Assembly (NCBI GenBank): GCA_046760155.1
Contig: JBHIDQ010000027.1
Coordinates: 1-16,399 of the forward strand
Reading direction: 5' to 3'
Source of the DNA: JBHIDQ01 sp046760155
Lineage (GTDB): Bacteria; Chloroflexota; Dehalococcoidia; Dehalococcoidales; RBG-16-60-22
Length of the DNA stretch: 16,399 nt
Made by a program: the position numbers and the translations under genes. Under the pieces are notes generated by a model. It saw nothing but the letters and a program-made list of their open reading frames with translations. It ran no database searches and was not told the origin of the DNA. The first letter of the stretch is position 1. The number at the start of each line of letters is the position of its first letter. This document shows positions 7,156 through 13,462 of this stretch, piece after piece.

Positions 7156-8385
7156 TCATTTTATGCTCTCAATTAAATCCTGGCGGCTAGTCATTGATGC
7201 CACCGTCTCCAAAAATTCCTTTAATGAGGCACTCTGATTTCTTAACTTTTTTAGTTCAAGTCCGATAGGGCTAATCGAAGTTGGCCGATCGGCGTAGGTG
7301 CCATGAAAGGCAAAATAGGCTTGATTCAGCTTCCTAATATGATAACCTTTTGTGGCTAAGTATTGCCGTTTCTTTTCCATGAATTCCTCGGCCTGTTCAA
7401 TTTCACCCTGGGCTAAGTATTGATCCACTGCCCTTCTGATGTCTCTCATCTCCTGATTAAAATCAAATCCGGAAACTGCCTCCTGAGATTGCTGAGCATT
7501 ATTTTCAGGTTTAGGGTGGTAGCTTTCCGATATCATGATCCCAATTTCTTTACCGACCATACTGGCCACAGTTTCATTCATAATGGCGACCTCATAATTG
7601 CGAGACACACCGGTTAAATCTAATAGGTAACGAAATCCTAACGGTTTAAAAGCAAGATATTGGTGCAACCACTCCTCAGCGGCGGCGTCAACAGTAAATC
7701 GTAAACTAGCCTCGTTAGTAATGAAAGTGGGATAAGTACCGCCAAAGCCACCAAGTACTACCACCAGTGAAGAGACACCCAATTCGTCAACTTCAGCTTC
7801 GATACTTTCCATTTCTTCAAGACTAATATCCTGCAGAAGAACGATTTCTCTCATGCTTTCGATTCTGTCTCTAGGTGAGACTACCAGCAAATGAGGTGGT
7901 TTCTCCAGTTTGAAATTTATCGGCGGGAAGCTAACTTTTAACTTTATATACTTCTCAATCGGATTGAAGATGCCCTGCTGGGTCAGAGCCTGTCTTATCT
8001 GCCTGGCGATTATCCTTTCTACCAGGTTCTCTAAGGCGGTTCTTTGCTGCTTTAATTCATTTAATTCTGCTTCAAGCGAGGCTAGATCACCCTGTTTATT
8101 ACCGGTCTTGATTGCCTCTATCTCTGATTTTAATGTTTTTACACGATCCACAATGGCAAAATACTCGCTAACTTTATCGATTTCATTATCAATCTTTCGC
8201 TCTCGACCGAAAATTACCTGCTTGGCTTCACTTAAGATAGTATTGAATTCCCACTTAGCAAAGCCGAAGCGGTATGACCTCACGATTGAACTTAAGCGCG
8301 TATTAAAATCTCGGCTGGGGGTACAACTCACGCCGAGGAAACAAAATAATAGTAAACTTGCCACTGCAATCAGTTCTACTTTCAA
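7156..8385 (-). CDS. Probable lipoprotein with gluzincin-like EExxH...NExxA motif
   Basis: I do not recognise this 409-residue protein as a named family. The N-terminus is a short signal peptide, Lys2 then a hydrophobic run from 5 to 19, ending in GVSC with Cys21 as a possible lipidation site; Gly at -3 makes the lipobox imperfect. Residues 60-130 are charged and helical, probably coiled coil. Residues 237-241 read EEWLH, and 28 residues later comes NETVA (270-274). This spacing matches the HExxH...NExxA zinc site of gluzincin peptidases, except that the first His is Glu. Residues 310-400 are again helical, with AYFAFHGTYAD at 356-366. The start is TTG, nine bases after AGGT, and in-frame stops exclude a longer form. 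Its neighbours are a repair protein 69 bases downstream and a thymidylate synthase homologue 150 bases upstream. A catalytically altered metallopeptidase on the cell surface is my inference. Confidence 0.8.
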   Translation of the reverse strand: MKVELIAVASLLLFCFLGVSCTPSRDFNTRLSSIVRSYRFGFAKWEFNTILSEAKQVIFGRERKIDNEIDKVSEYFAIVDRVKTLKSEIEAIKTGNKQGDLASLEAELNELKQQRTALENLVERIIARQIRQALTQQGIFNPIEKYIKLKVSFPPINFKLEKPPHLLVVSPRDRIESMREIVLLQDISLEEMESIEAEVDELGVSSLVVVLGGFGGTYPTFITNEASLRFTVDAAAEEWLHQYLAFKPLGFRYLLDLTGVSRNYEVAIMNETVASMVGKEIGIMISESYHPKPENNAQQSQEAVSGFDFNQEMRDIRRAVDQYLAQGEIEQAEEFMEKKRQYLATKGYHIRKLNQAYFAFHGTYADRPTSISPIGLELKKLRNQSASLKEFLETVASMTSRQDLIESIK

Positions 8386-8458
8386 CTTAACTTTACCTGT
8401 TCTGTTTCATTACTTGAGGCAGGACTTCTTCTGTCTTAATAATCACCAATTTGGTTTT

Positions 8459-8472
8459 GTTTTCAGGAAAAC
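8459..8472. repeat. Perfect short palindrome GTTTTC-AG-GAAAAC
   Basis: Six-base arms around a two-base centre lie in the 150-base gap between the thymidylate synthase homologue and the lipoprotein gene, about 75 bases before the TTG start of the latter. It could be an operator. The arms are too AT-rich and the loop too short for a good terminator, and no T-run follows on either strand. Confidence 0.2.
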
Positions 8473-8535
8473 TTTAAAGCATCAGAATAGAAATTAAGCA
8501 AATTTTTCTTCACGTGTAAAGGAGACTGGTTTGGT

Positions 8536-9183
8536 TTAGGTCATACGGGCGGCAATTTTGGCTAGTTCCCAGGTGTACTCATAAAGGTGCAAACCTTTAC
8601 TCATAGCCATCAACTCGCCGTCATCAACTCCGATTTCACTGGCCATATATTCTTTTAGAAGCTGAATGGCGGCTAGATTTGATGGGAAGCCCGCCCACAA
8701 GTCCCAAGAACGAAAATAGACCACAAAATTAAGCTTATTATCGCGGATTCTGGTATCGATTGCTCTCAGGCACGGAGGGTCAGAGAGAAAAATTGACCGT
8801 TCATCACCCACCGCCATAAAAGCCTGATTGGTATTATAGCCGTCCTCCTTATACATTCTGATGACCTCGGCAATCTGTGTCTCCAAATACTGGCCGTAGG
8901 TGTACTGCTCTCCCTCTTTGCGATGCGCCGTCATCAGGTAAGGTAAGTATTCTTCAATATAATCCATAGTACTGGGTGGTGGCACCCCCTGGGGCACATC
9001 GGGTACTAATGGCCTTGTTCCTGGATACTTCACCTGGAGAACAACAAAGTCAAGCTCCTTCCGTCGCTGCCCGGCATAGCTTCCCCGGTCAATTTGATAT
9101 TCATATCCCTCGGTCAGGGTCGTGCACAGGCAACGAAACCAGGCTTCAGAAAGGTCTCTAGCTTCAATTAGCGAAATCTTCAT
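8536..9183 (-). CDS. Thymidylate synthase superfamily protein, methanogen type
   Basis: This 215-residue protein has the C-terminal half of the ThyA fold almost residue for residue. Cys138 in DPPCLR fits the nucleophile Cys146 of E. coli ThyA. At the same offsets follow Arg158-Ser159 (E. coli 166-167), Asp161 (169), Asn169 (177), His199 and Tyr201 (207 and 209) in GLHLYEYTWELA. The His after the catalytic Cys is Leu139, and the dimer arginines 126-127 of E. coli are Thr118-Asn119. It is shorter than bacterial ThyA (about 264). From memory, the RSWDLWAGFP and SKGLHLYEY wording resembles the thymidylate synthases of methanogens, which have the same reduced length. It would methylate dUMP to dTMP, perhaps with another C1 carrier than tetrahydrofolate; a pyrimidine hydroxymethylase is the alternative. 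An AGGA site lies eight bases before the ATG. It is the last gene of a minus-strand unit, 30 bases behind the ggt-like gene. Confidence 0.85.
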   Translation of the reverse strand: MKISLIEARDLSEAWFRCLCTTLTEGYEYQIDRGSYAGQRRKELDFVVLQVKYPGTRPLVPDVPQGVPPPSTMDYIEEYLPYLMTAHRKEGEQYTYGQYLETQIAEVIRMYKEDGYNTNQAFMAVGDERSIFLSDPPCLRAIDTRIRDNKLNFVVYFRSWDLWAGFPSNLAAIQLLKEYMASEIGVDDGELMAMSKGLHLYEYTWELAKIAARMT

Positions 9184-9213
9184 CGTTTAAATCCTAACAA
9201 CCCTCTTTCTGAC

Positions 9214-10830
9214 TTAATTGGAAGACGCTATGCCACCGCCTCCCCCTGGGTCAGCGCCTCCCTCAAACCTACCGGTAGCTGGGTCTATTTTGATACCATG
9301 AGCCAAACCGAAGGGAATCAAACCCCAGCTCACCGTGCTGTGGGTTACCTTGAGTCCCTTTTCCCTCAACCGGTCACAAACTCGTGATGAGATCATGGCT
9401 GAGACCACGACATCGTCTCCCTCACAGTGAATTCGTGGAGCGGATACCGCCTCCTGAGCGCTCGTGCCATGGTCAACCACATTAACGATGCTCTGCACAA
9501 TAGCACTGATGATGGAATAGCCACCGGGCGCGCCAACAATGAAGAAAGGTTTGCCGTCTTTCAGCACTATGGTTGGTGACATTCCAGAAGTTCGGGCCTT
9601 TCCGGGCTCAGCACTATTGGCATGACCGGGAAACGGGGTTATTGCCATCATGGAGTTGTTATACATAAAGCCCAGACCGGGAGTAACCACTCCTGAGGCC
9701 ATGCCCAAACTGTGGGTCAAGCTAACCGCGTTTCCTTCTTGGTCAAAGACAGAAAGATGGGTGGTATCTTTAGAATCGGGCATATAAAGCGAAACCTTAA
9801 TTTCTTCGCCAGCGTCAATCTTTTTCCGCCACTCGGCGGCACGCTCTTTGGAAATCATTTTATCGATTGGCACGGCAACAAAGTCAGGATCACCTAACCA
9901 CTTGGCCTTATCGGAGTGAGCTGCCTGCATCGCCTTAGCCATAACGTAGAGATACTCTGGCGAGTTAAGTTGGAGCTTCTTCAGGTCATAGCCCTCCAAA
10001 ATATTTAAAATCTCAGCGATAACCGTTCCACCTACCGGGGGATGGGCGGTGGCGATTTGATACCCACGATAGGTAATGCAGATAGGGTCGCCACTTTTTA
10101 CCGGATATTTGGTTAAATCATCGGCAGTGACAAACGCCCCGTTCTTTTCCAGGTCATCGGCAATGATTTTAGCTAATTCTCCCTGGTAAAAGGCGTCGGC
10201 TCCTCCTTCCGCTATTTTCTCCAAGGTATTGGCATAATCTTCGTTTTTCAGCAGTTCCCCAACCTCATAGAAATTGCCATCTTCCTTGAGGTATATTTTA
10301 CAAGCGGCCGGGGTTGCCGTCATAACTGTCCGTGGGTCAGGAAACCCGGGTAGTCTTGGTGGTCCCTGCCACATAGAAGCCATCAATGGAGTTACGTAAA
10401 CGCCTTCCCTGGCGTGGTGTATGGCCGGTTGAAGCAACTCCGACCATTTCAGGGTCCCGTAACTTCGCCAGACCTCGTAGAGACCTTTGACCGTTTCTGG
10501 TGTCATGATAGAAGTATAACCCAAGATATTTTGCCAATTTTTTATCAGGTAGAGACCCCATAGCGTATGCCCTTCAACATCCTTTTCCCACATGGTGGGA
10601 GTAACCTTGGAACCAGCCCGGGCGAGGAAACCCAGATACTTTAACTCTTTGGATTTAGCAAAATAGACGGTCATCATACCCCAGCCACCTATGCCGCACA
10701 TTTGAGGGTCAACTATTGCCTGAGTGAAAGCGCTGGCGATAGCGGCATCAATAGCGTTACCACCCTGTTCCAGAATCTTAGCCCCTTCTTCGGCGGCACG
10801 CGGTTGTGGGGTGACAACCATTCCTTTCAT
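9214..10830 (-). CDS. Gamma-glutamyltransferase family Ntn-hydrolase
   Basis: The protein (538 residues) follows the gamma-glutamyltranspeptidase pattern from AAEEGAKILEQGGNAIDAA (12-30) to the end. These enzymes are made as one chain and cut themselves before a threonine that becomes the nucleophile. Here the cut should fall between Asp355 and Thr356 in DTTHLSV, giving chains of about 355 and 183 residues. The GAPGG segment at 433-437 corresponds to the oxyanion region. There is no signal peptide, unlike the periplasmic E. coli enzyme, so it should act in the cytoplasm on a gamma-glutamyl or other amide substrate; acylases and hydrolases of other amides also belong here. The C-terminus ends in a glycine-rich run. 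An AGGAGAT lies unusually far (about 13 bases) before the ATG. It is separated by 30 bases from both neighbours in a four-gene unit with two unknowns and the thymidylate synthase homologue. Confidence 0.9.
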   Translation of the reverse strand: MKGMVVTPQPRAAEEGAKILEQGGNAIDAAIASAFTQAIVDPQMCGIGGWGMMTVYFAKSKELKYLGFLARAGSKVTPTMWEKDVEGHTLWGLYLIKNWQNILGYTSIMTPETVKGLYEVWRSYGTLKWSELLQPAIHHAREGVYVTPLMASMWQGPPRLPGFPDPRTVMTATPAACKIYLKEDGNFYEVGELLKNEDYANTLEKIAEGGADAFYQGELAKIIADDLEKNGAFVTADDLTKYPVKSGDPICITYRGYQIATAHPPVGGTVIAEILNILEGYDLKKLQLNSPEYLYVMAKAMQAAHSDKAKWLGDPDFVAVPIDKMISKERAAEWRKKIDAGEEIKVSLYMPDSKDTTHLSVFDQEGNAVSLTHSLGMASGVVTPGLGFMYNNSMMAITPFPGHANSAEPGKARTSGMSPTIVLKDGKPFFIVGAPGGYSIISAIVQSIVNVVDHGTSAQEAVSAPRIHCEGDDVVVSAMISSRVCDRLREKGLKVTHSTVSWGLIPFGLAHGIKIDPATGRFEGGADPGGGGGIASSN

Positions 10831-10860
10831 TTCTTTTATGATTATCTCCTGGTACGTTTG

Positions 10861-11562
10861 TCATCTTTTCTTGAAAATAGCAAAAAATCGATCCTCATAC
10901 TCGGCGAACAAGTTCCAGCGGTCAAGCTCGCTTTTTAGTTCGTTAGGGTCATACTCTCCCTTCATTGTCTTTCGAAAGAGTTCCTCAATTCTTAATCTAG
11001 CATCAACGGGAACACCTCTGGAATCTATATCCAAGAGTCCTCTTGCCCCCATTTGTGATATGTGGTGCGGGAGAGAACTCCTGGCCACTTCATAAATAAA
11101 TTTCAACAAAGACACGTCCCAGAGTTCATCTTCACCCTTAATGATAGAGGCCAATGGGTCACCACGTTTATCAATCTCCGCATTTAGCTTATCCACCACT
11201 GATAGCCAGTGTTCTGAGACGATATTAAGTTCTTTCGGTTCATTTCGGTAAGTATAAATGAGTCCGGGAGCATCAGGACCATAGGTTTTAATGAGAGCAT
11301 CAAGATACCTTCGTGCCTCTAAGCTGAACCCTTCCAGTCGAGAAAGATAATAAGGGGTGACAATCCTTGGTCTTTCCGCAATCACCCTGCCCTCTCTCAC
11401 CACCGTCTCGTTGGTAACTTTGGTTAACTCCGAATAAGCCGGCTCAGTGAGCAGATAGTAGTAGATATTGGTGGTACCAAAGGTAGACAAGCTCTGCTTA
11501 GGCAGTCTCAATATCTCGGTATGCCTGACCGCATATTCAATTCGGTCATCATCGACAGCCAT
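10861..11562 (-). CDS. Conserved-looking protein of unknown function (233 aa)
   Basis: I do not recognise this protein. It has 233 residues, no signal peptide and no membrane segment, and should be soluble. The N-terminal third is mixed strand and helix, with a tyrosine-rich patch NIYYYLL at 32-38, and the segment IVTPYYLSRLEGFS at about 67-80 looks like a conserved core. The last third is helical and charged, ending in KKR. No catalytic motif, metal-binding cluster or nucleotide loop is visible. The gene starts with ATG just after a GAGGGG site that overlaps the end of the preceding gene, nine bases away, so the two are almost certainly translated together and may form a complex. The ggt-like gene follows after 30 bases. 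Confidence 0.8.
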   Translation of the reverse strand: MAVDDDRIEYAVRHTEILRLPKQSLSTFGTTNIYYYLLTEPAYSELTKVTNETVVREGRVIAERPRIVTPYYLSRLEGFSLEARRYLDALIKTYGPDAPGLIYTYRNEPKELNIVSEHWLSVVDKLNAEIDKRGDPLASIIKGEDELWDVSLLKFIYEVARSSLPHHISQMGARGLLDIDSRGVPVDARLRIEELFRKTMKGEYDPNELKSELDRWNLFAEYEDRFFAIFKKR

Positions 11563-11571
11563 AAGTCCCCT

Positions 11572-12165
11572 CTAAAGTATTGATAAGAGCTCTTGCTTAT
11601 ATTCATCCAGGATTTTAACATACTGCAAATCTAGCTGCGCCTGTATCTTACGCCATTCATCTTGGAATTGTGGCTGGCTTTCCACATCTACTTTAATCCC
11701 GGCAAATGGCCCTAACTGTTGTTTCACTGCCTGCTGTATCCTGCCTTCAACCTCAGTCTTTAATGATTCGTAAGCCTGTTTTCGCTGCTGCTCTCCCTGC
11801 TCTGCATAGTGGTCAAAGATGCGTCTTAACCGGCTATAAATATTCTCCACACTTACTTTGTCGTTCTTCAGAATTTTTAATCCGTCCATCGCTTTTTTAT
11901 TGTTTCTTCGGTCTAAATCTCTCTTGGGAAGGTTAATATTTCTAACCAGTATATCCTGAGCGCCAGCGACAACATATTTTCTAGCCTTTTCCTCATACCG
12001 ACCTAGCTCAGCAAGCAAATTAATGTTCTGCTTGAGGTACTTGGCAGCCAGTTTTTCCCCTTCCGGGACAAGCTTCCATTTCAAGCGTTCCTCTTCAGTA
12101 ACCTCGCCCAGCTTCTCCACCTTTTCCATGGCTATTTCTAGAGCGCTTTTTATTTCTTCACCCAT
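11572..12165 (-). CDS. Mostly helical protein of unknown function (197 aa)
   Basis: This 197-residue protein is predicted by eye to be almost entirely alpha-helical and highly charged. Residues 1-60 form amphipathic helices rich in Glu and Lys. Residues 105-150 (from SRLRRIFDHYAEQGEQQ onward) look like one long amphipathic or coiled-coil helix, followed by a shorter helix to the end. No signal peptide, membrane span or catalytic motif is seen. It is the first gene of the minus-strand unit, with GGGAAG eight bases before the ATG, and is divergent from the SagB-like gene. Its close coupling to the next gene (nine bases) suggests that the pair works together. The size and helical build recall the stalk E subunit of V-type ATPases, but nothing in the neighbourhood supports that. 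Confidence 0.8.
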   Translation of the reverse strand: MGEEIKSALEIAMEKVEKLGEVTEEERLKWKLVPEGEKLAAKYLKQNINLLAELGRYEEKARKYVVAGAQDILVRNINLPKRDLDRRNNKKAMDGLKILKNDKVSVENIYSRLRRIFDHYAEQGEQQRKQAYESLKTEVEGRIQQAVKQQLGPFAGIKVDVESQPQFQDEWRKIQAQLDLQYVKILDEYKQELLSIL

Positions 12166-12182
12166 ATTAAACTTCCCGATTA

Positions 12183-12211
12183 CTACTATGATAATTAAGT
12201 TGTCTTGTCAA
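12183..12211 (-). promoter_or_regulatory. Weak candidate promoter for the four-gene minus-strand unit
   Basis: A perfect TTGACA (12211-12206 on the minus strand) is followed after 17 bases by TAGTAG (12188-12183), a poor -10 box. Its -35 box overlaps the -35 box of the divergent promoter. The real -10 could lie elsewhere in this AT-rich stretch. Confidence 0.25.
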
Positions 12212-12234
12212 ACATTACTCTCTTTAAGTATTAT
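12205..12234 (+). promoter_or_regulatory. Candidate sigma70-type promoter for the SagB-like gene
   Basis: TTGTCA (12205-12210) and TATTAT (12229-12234) are separated by 18 bases, 57 bases before the ATG at 12292. The predicted leader contains a small hairpin at 12252-12266. Confidence 0.5.
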
Positions 12235-12251
12235 ACTAAATGCTCGGAAAA

Positions 12252-12266
12252 GCGGAAAGCTTCCGC
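12252..12266. promoter_or_regulatory. Hairpin or operator GCGGAA-AGC-TTCCGC in the leader of the SagB-like gene
   Basis: A perfect six-base-pair GC-rich dyad with a three-base centre lies between the predicted -10 box and the start codon. It could be a repressor site or a leader hairpin. No T-run follows, so it is not an intrinsic terminator on the plus strand. Confidence 0.3.
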
Positions 12267-12291
12267 AATCTACGTAGAGCAATAAGTAGAG

Positions 12292-12906
12292 ATGAGTCAG
12301 CCGACACAAATCTATCTGCCCCCGCCAAGCCAAAAAGGGAAAATGCCATTGGAGGAAGTTATTGCCCGAAGGGAGTCAATAAGAGACTTCACCTCTCAAC
12401 CAATCACTCAACCACAGCTATCGCAAATACTGTGGGCCGCTCAAGGTACCAGCGAGATTTCTCGGGGTAGAACTGTACCCAGTGCTGGAGCCACCTATCC
12501 ACTGGAAATCTTTGTTGTTTGCGGCGCCAATTGTATTGAACGGATAGGTGAGGGTATATATCACTACCATCCAGAGAATCACTCTTTGACGCTGCATCAC
12601 CAAGAAGACATGAGATTAGAACTAGCCAGGGCGGCATTAAGTCAAGAATTCATTTATGAAGCGCCGATAGATATCGTTATTTGTGCTGTATACGAACGGA
12701 CATTGCGGCGATATGGGACTAGAGGGGAAAGATATATTCATATGGAGGTCGGGCATGCCGGGCAAAACATTTATCTTCAGGCCACAGCTCTTGGTCTGGC
12801 GACTGTAGCCATCGGTGCTTTTCATGACGAGTTGGTTAGAGAAGTTCTGCGACTGGATAAGCAATATCGACCTTTATATATCATGCCCGTGGGCAAACCA
12901 GCTTAA
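12292..12906 (+). CDS. SagB-type nitroreductase-family oxidoreductase
   Basis: This is an FMN-dependent nitroreductase-fold protein of 204 residues, close to the SagB/ThcOx branch. The FMN-phosphate site is seen in the RRESIRDF segment (26-33; Arg26, Arg27, Ser29, Arg31). The segment PSAGATYPLEIFVV (63-76) is the hallmark of the SagB branch, and GHAGQNIYLQATALGL (154-169) is the dimer and flavin region. SagB proteins of peptide gene clusters oxidise azolines to azoles. Here there is no cyclodehydratase (YcaO), precursor peptide or transporter, so this is more likely one of the many free-standing homologues of unknown substrate. Its ATG follows an in-frame stop closely and has no strong Shine-Dalgarno. 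A good promoter lies 57 bases upstream, and the VOC gene follows 91 bases downstream with its own promoter. Confidence 0.88.
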   Translation: MSQPTQIYLPPPSQKGKMPLEEVIARRESIRDFTSQPITQPQLSQILWAAQGTSEISRGRTVPSAGATYPLEIFVVCGANCIERIGEGIYHYHPENHSLTLHHQEDMRLELARAALSQEFIYEAPIDIVICAVYERTLRRYGTRGERYIHMEVGHAGQNIYLQATALGLATVAIGAFHDELVREVLRLDKQYRPLYIMPVGKPA

Positions 12907-12921
12907 TGAGGAGAAAATAAC

Positions 12922-12950
12922 TTGAGATTAAACGCAAATTGCGGTATAAA
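12922..12950 (+). promoter_or_regulatory. Candidate sigma70-type promoter for the VOC-family gene
   Basis: TTGAGA (12922-12927) and TATAAA (12945-12950) are 17 bases apart in the 91-base gap before the ATG at 12998. It suggests that the VOC gene is expressed independently of the SagB-like gene. Confidence 0.55.
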
Positions 12951-12997
12951 ATAAAAGTAATATTATTAGCTAAAAATTGTAGAGAGAGGAGTCAAAG

Positions 12998-13441
12998 ATG
13001 CACAAAAACTGGAAGTTTCATCACGTATCAGTAGTCGTCAGGGATATGAAGCAGGCGATACAGTTTTATCAGTCCTTAGGCATTGGACCATTCCAAGCGC
13101 TTATTGGTCCAGAAGGGACGGTAACCTTAACCGAGAAAAAGGTAAGGGGTAAACCGGTTGATTACGAGATAGACCTAAGGCATGCTGAGCTTGGGGGCCT
13201 AAATTTGGAGGTAATCCAGCCTCTTGAAGGTGAAACTCCGGTCAAGGAGTTCTTGGAAAAGAAAGGAGAAGGCATTCAACACATCGGCTTTTACGTTGAT
13301 GACCTTGACCAAGAAACGGCAAAAATGGCCGAAAAAGGATTCACCATTACCCAGAGCGGAGAATCACCCAGGGTAAAATGGGCTTACTACGATACTGATA
13401 AGGTTGGCGGCGTTGCAATCGAGCTCATGCAGCAGAAGTAA
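12998..13441 (+). CDS. VOC (glyoxalase/epimerase) family metalloprotein, methylmalonyl-CoA-epimerase-like
   Basis: The 147-residue protein contains two beta-alpha-beta-beta-beta modules typical of the vicinal oxygen chelate fold, with linker near 78-93. The expected metal ligands are all present: His9 in FHHVSVVV, Glu71 in LNLEVIQP, His95 in IQHIGFYV and Glu142 near the C-terminus. The length, the ligand spacing and the opening resemble methylmalonyl-CoA epimerase (ligands His, Gln/Glu, His, Glu), which interconverts the R and S forms. No methylmalonyl-CoA mutase or propionyl-CoA carboxylase gene is nearby, so another lyase or isomerase substrate is possible. AGGAGT lies five bases before the ATG. 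The gene is convergent with leuB, 21 bases away, with no clear terminator between them. Confidence 0.85.
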   Translation: MHKNWKFHHVSVVVRDMKQAIQFYQSLGIGPFQALIGPEGTVTLTEKKVRGKPVDYEIDLRHAELGGLNLEVIQPLEGETPVKEFLEKKGEGIQHIGFYVDDLDQETAKMAEKGFTITQSGESPRVKWAYYDTDKVGGVAIELMQQK

Positions 13442-13462
13442 GCAGGGTTAAAAAAGTAATTT

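Noticed and set aside
7910..8497. 195-residue open frame on the plus strand, rich in Ser, Leu and Ile
   Set aside because: It is antisense to the lipoprotein gene; the hydrophobic look comes from the reverse of charged helical codons. The minus-strand gene has signal peptide, motif and ribosome site.
11572..12165. V-type ATPase stalk subunit E
   Set aside because: Length and helical build fit, but there are no ATPase A, B, D or K genes nearby and I see no sequence signature of subunit E; the partners are a different unknown protein and a GGT homologue.
12292..13441. Azole-modified peptide (RiPP) cluster around the SagB-like gene
   Set aside because: No YcaO cyclodehydratase, precursor peptide or exporter is present on either side.
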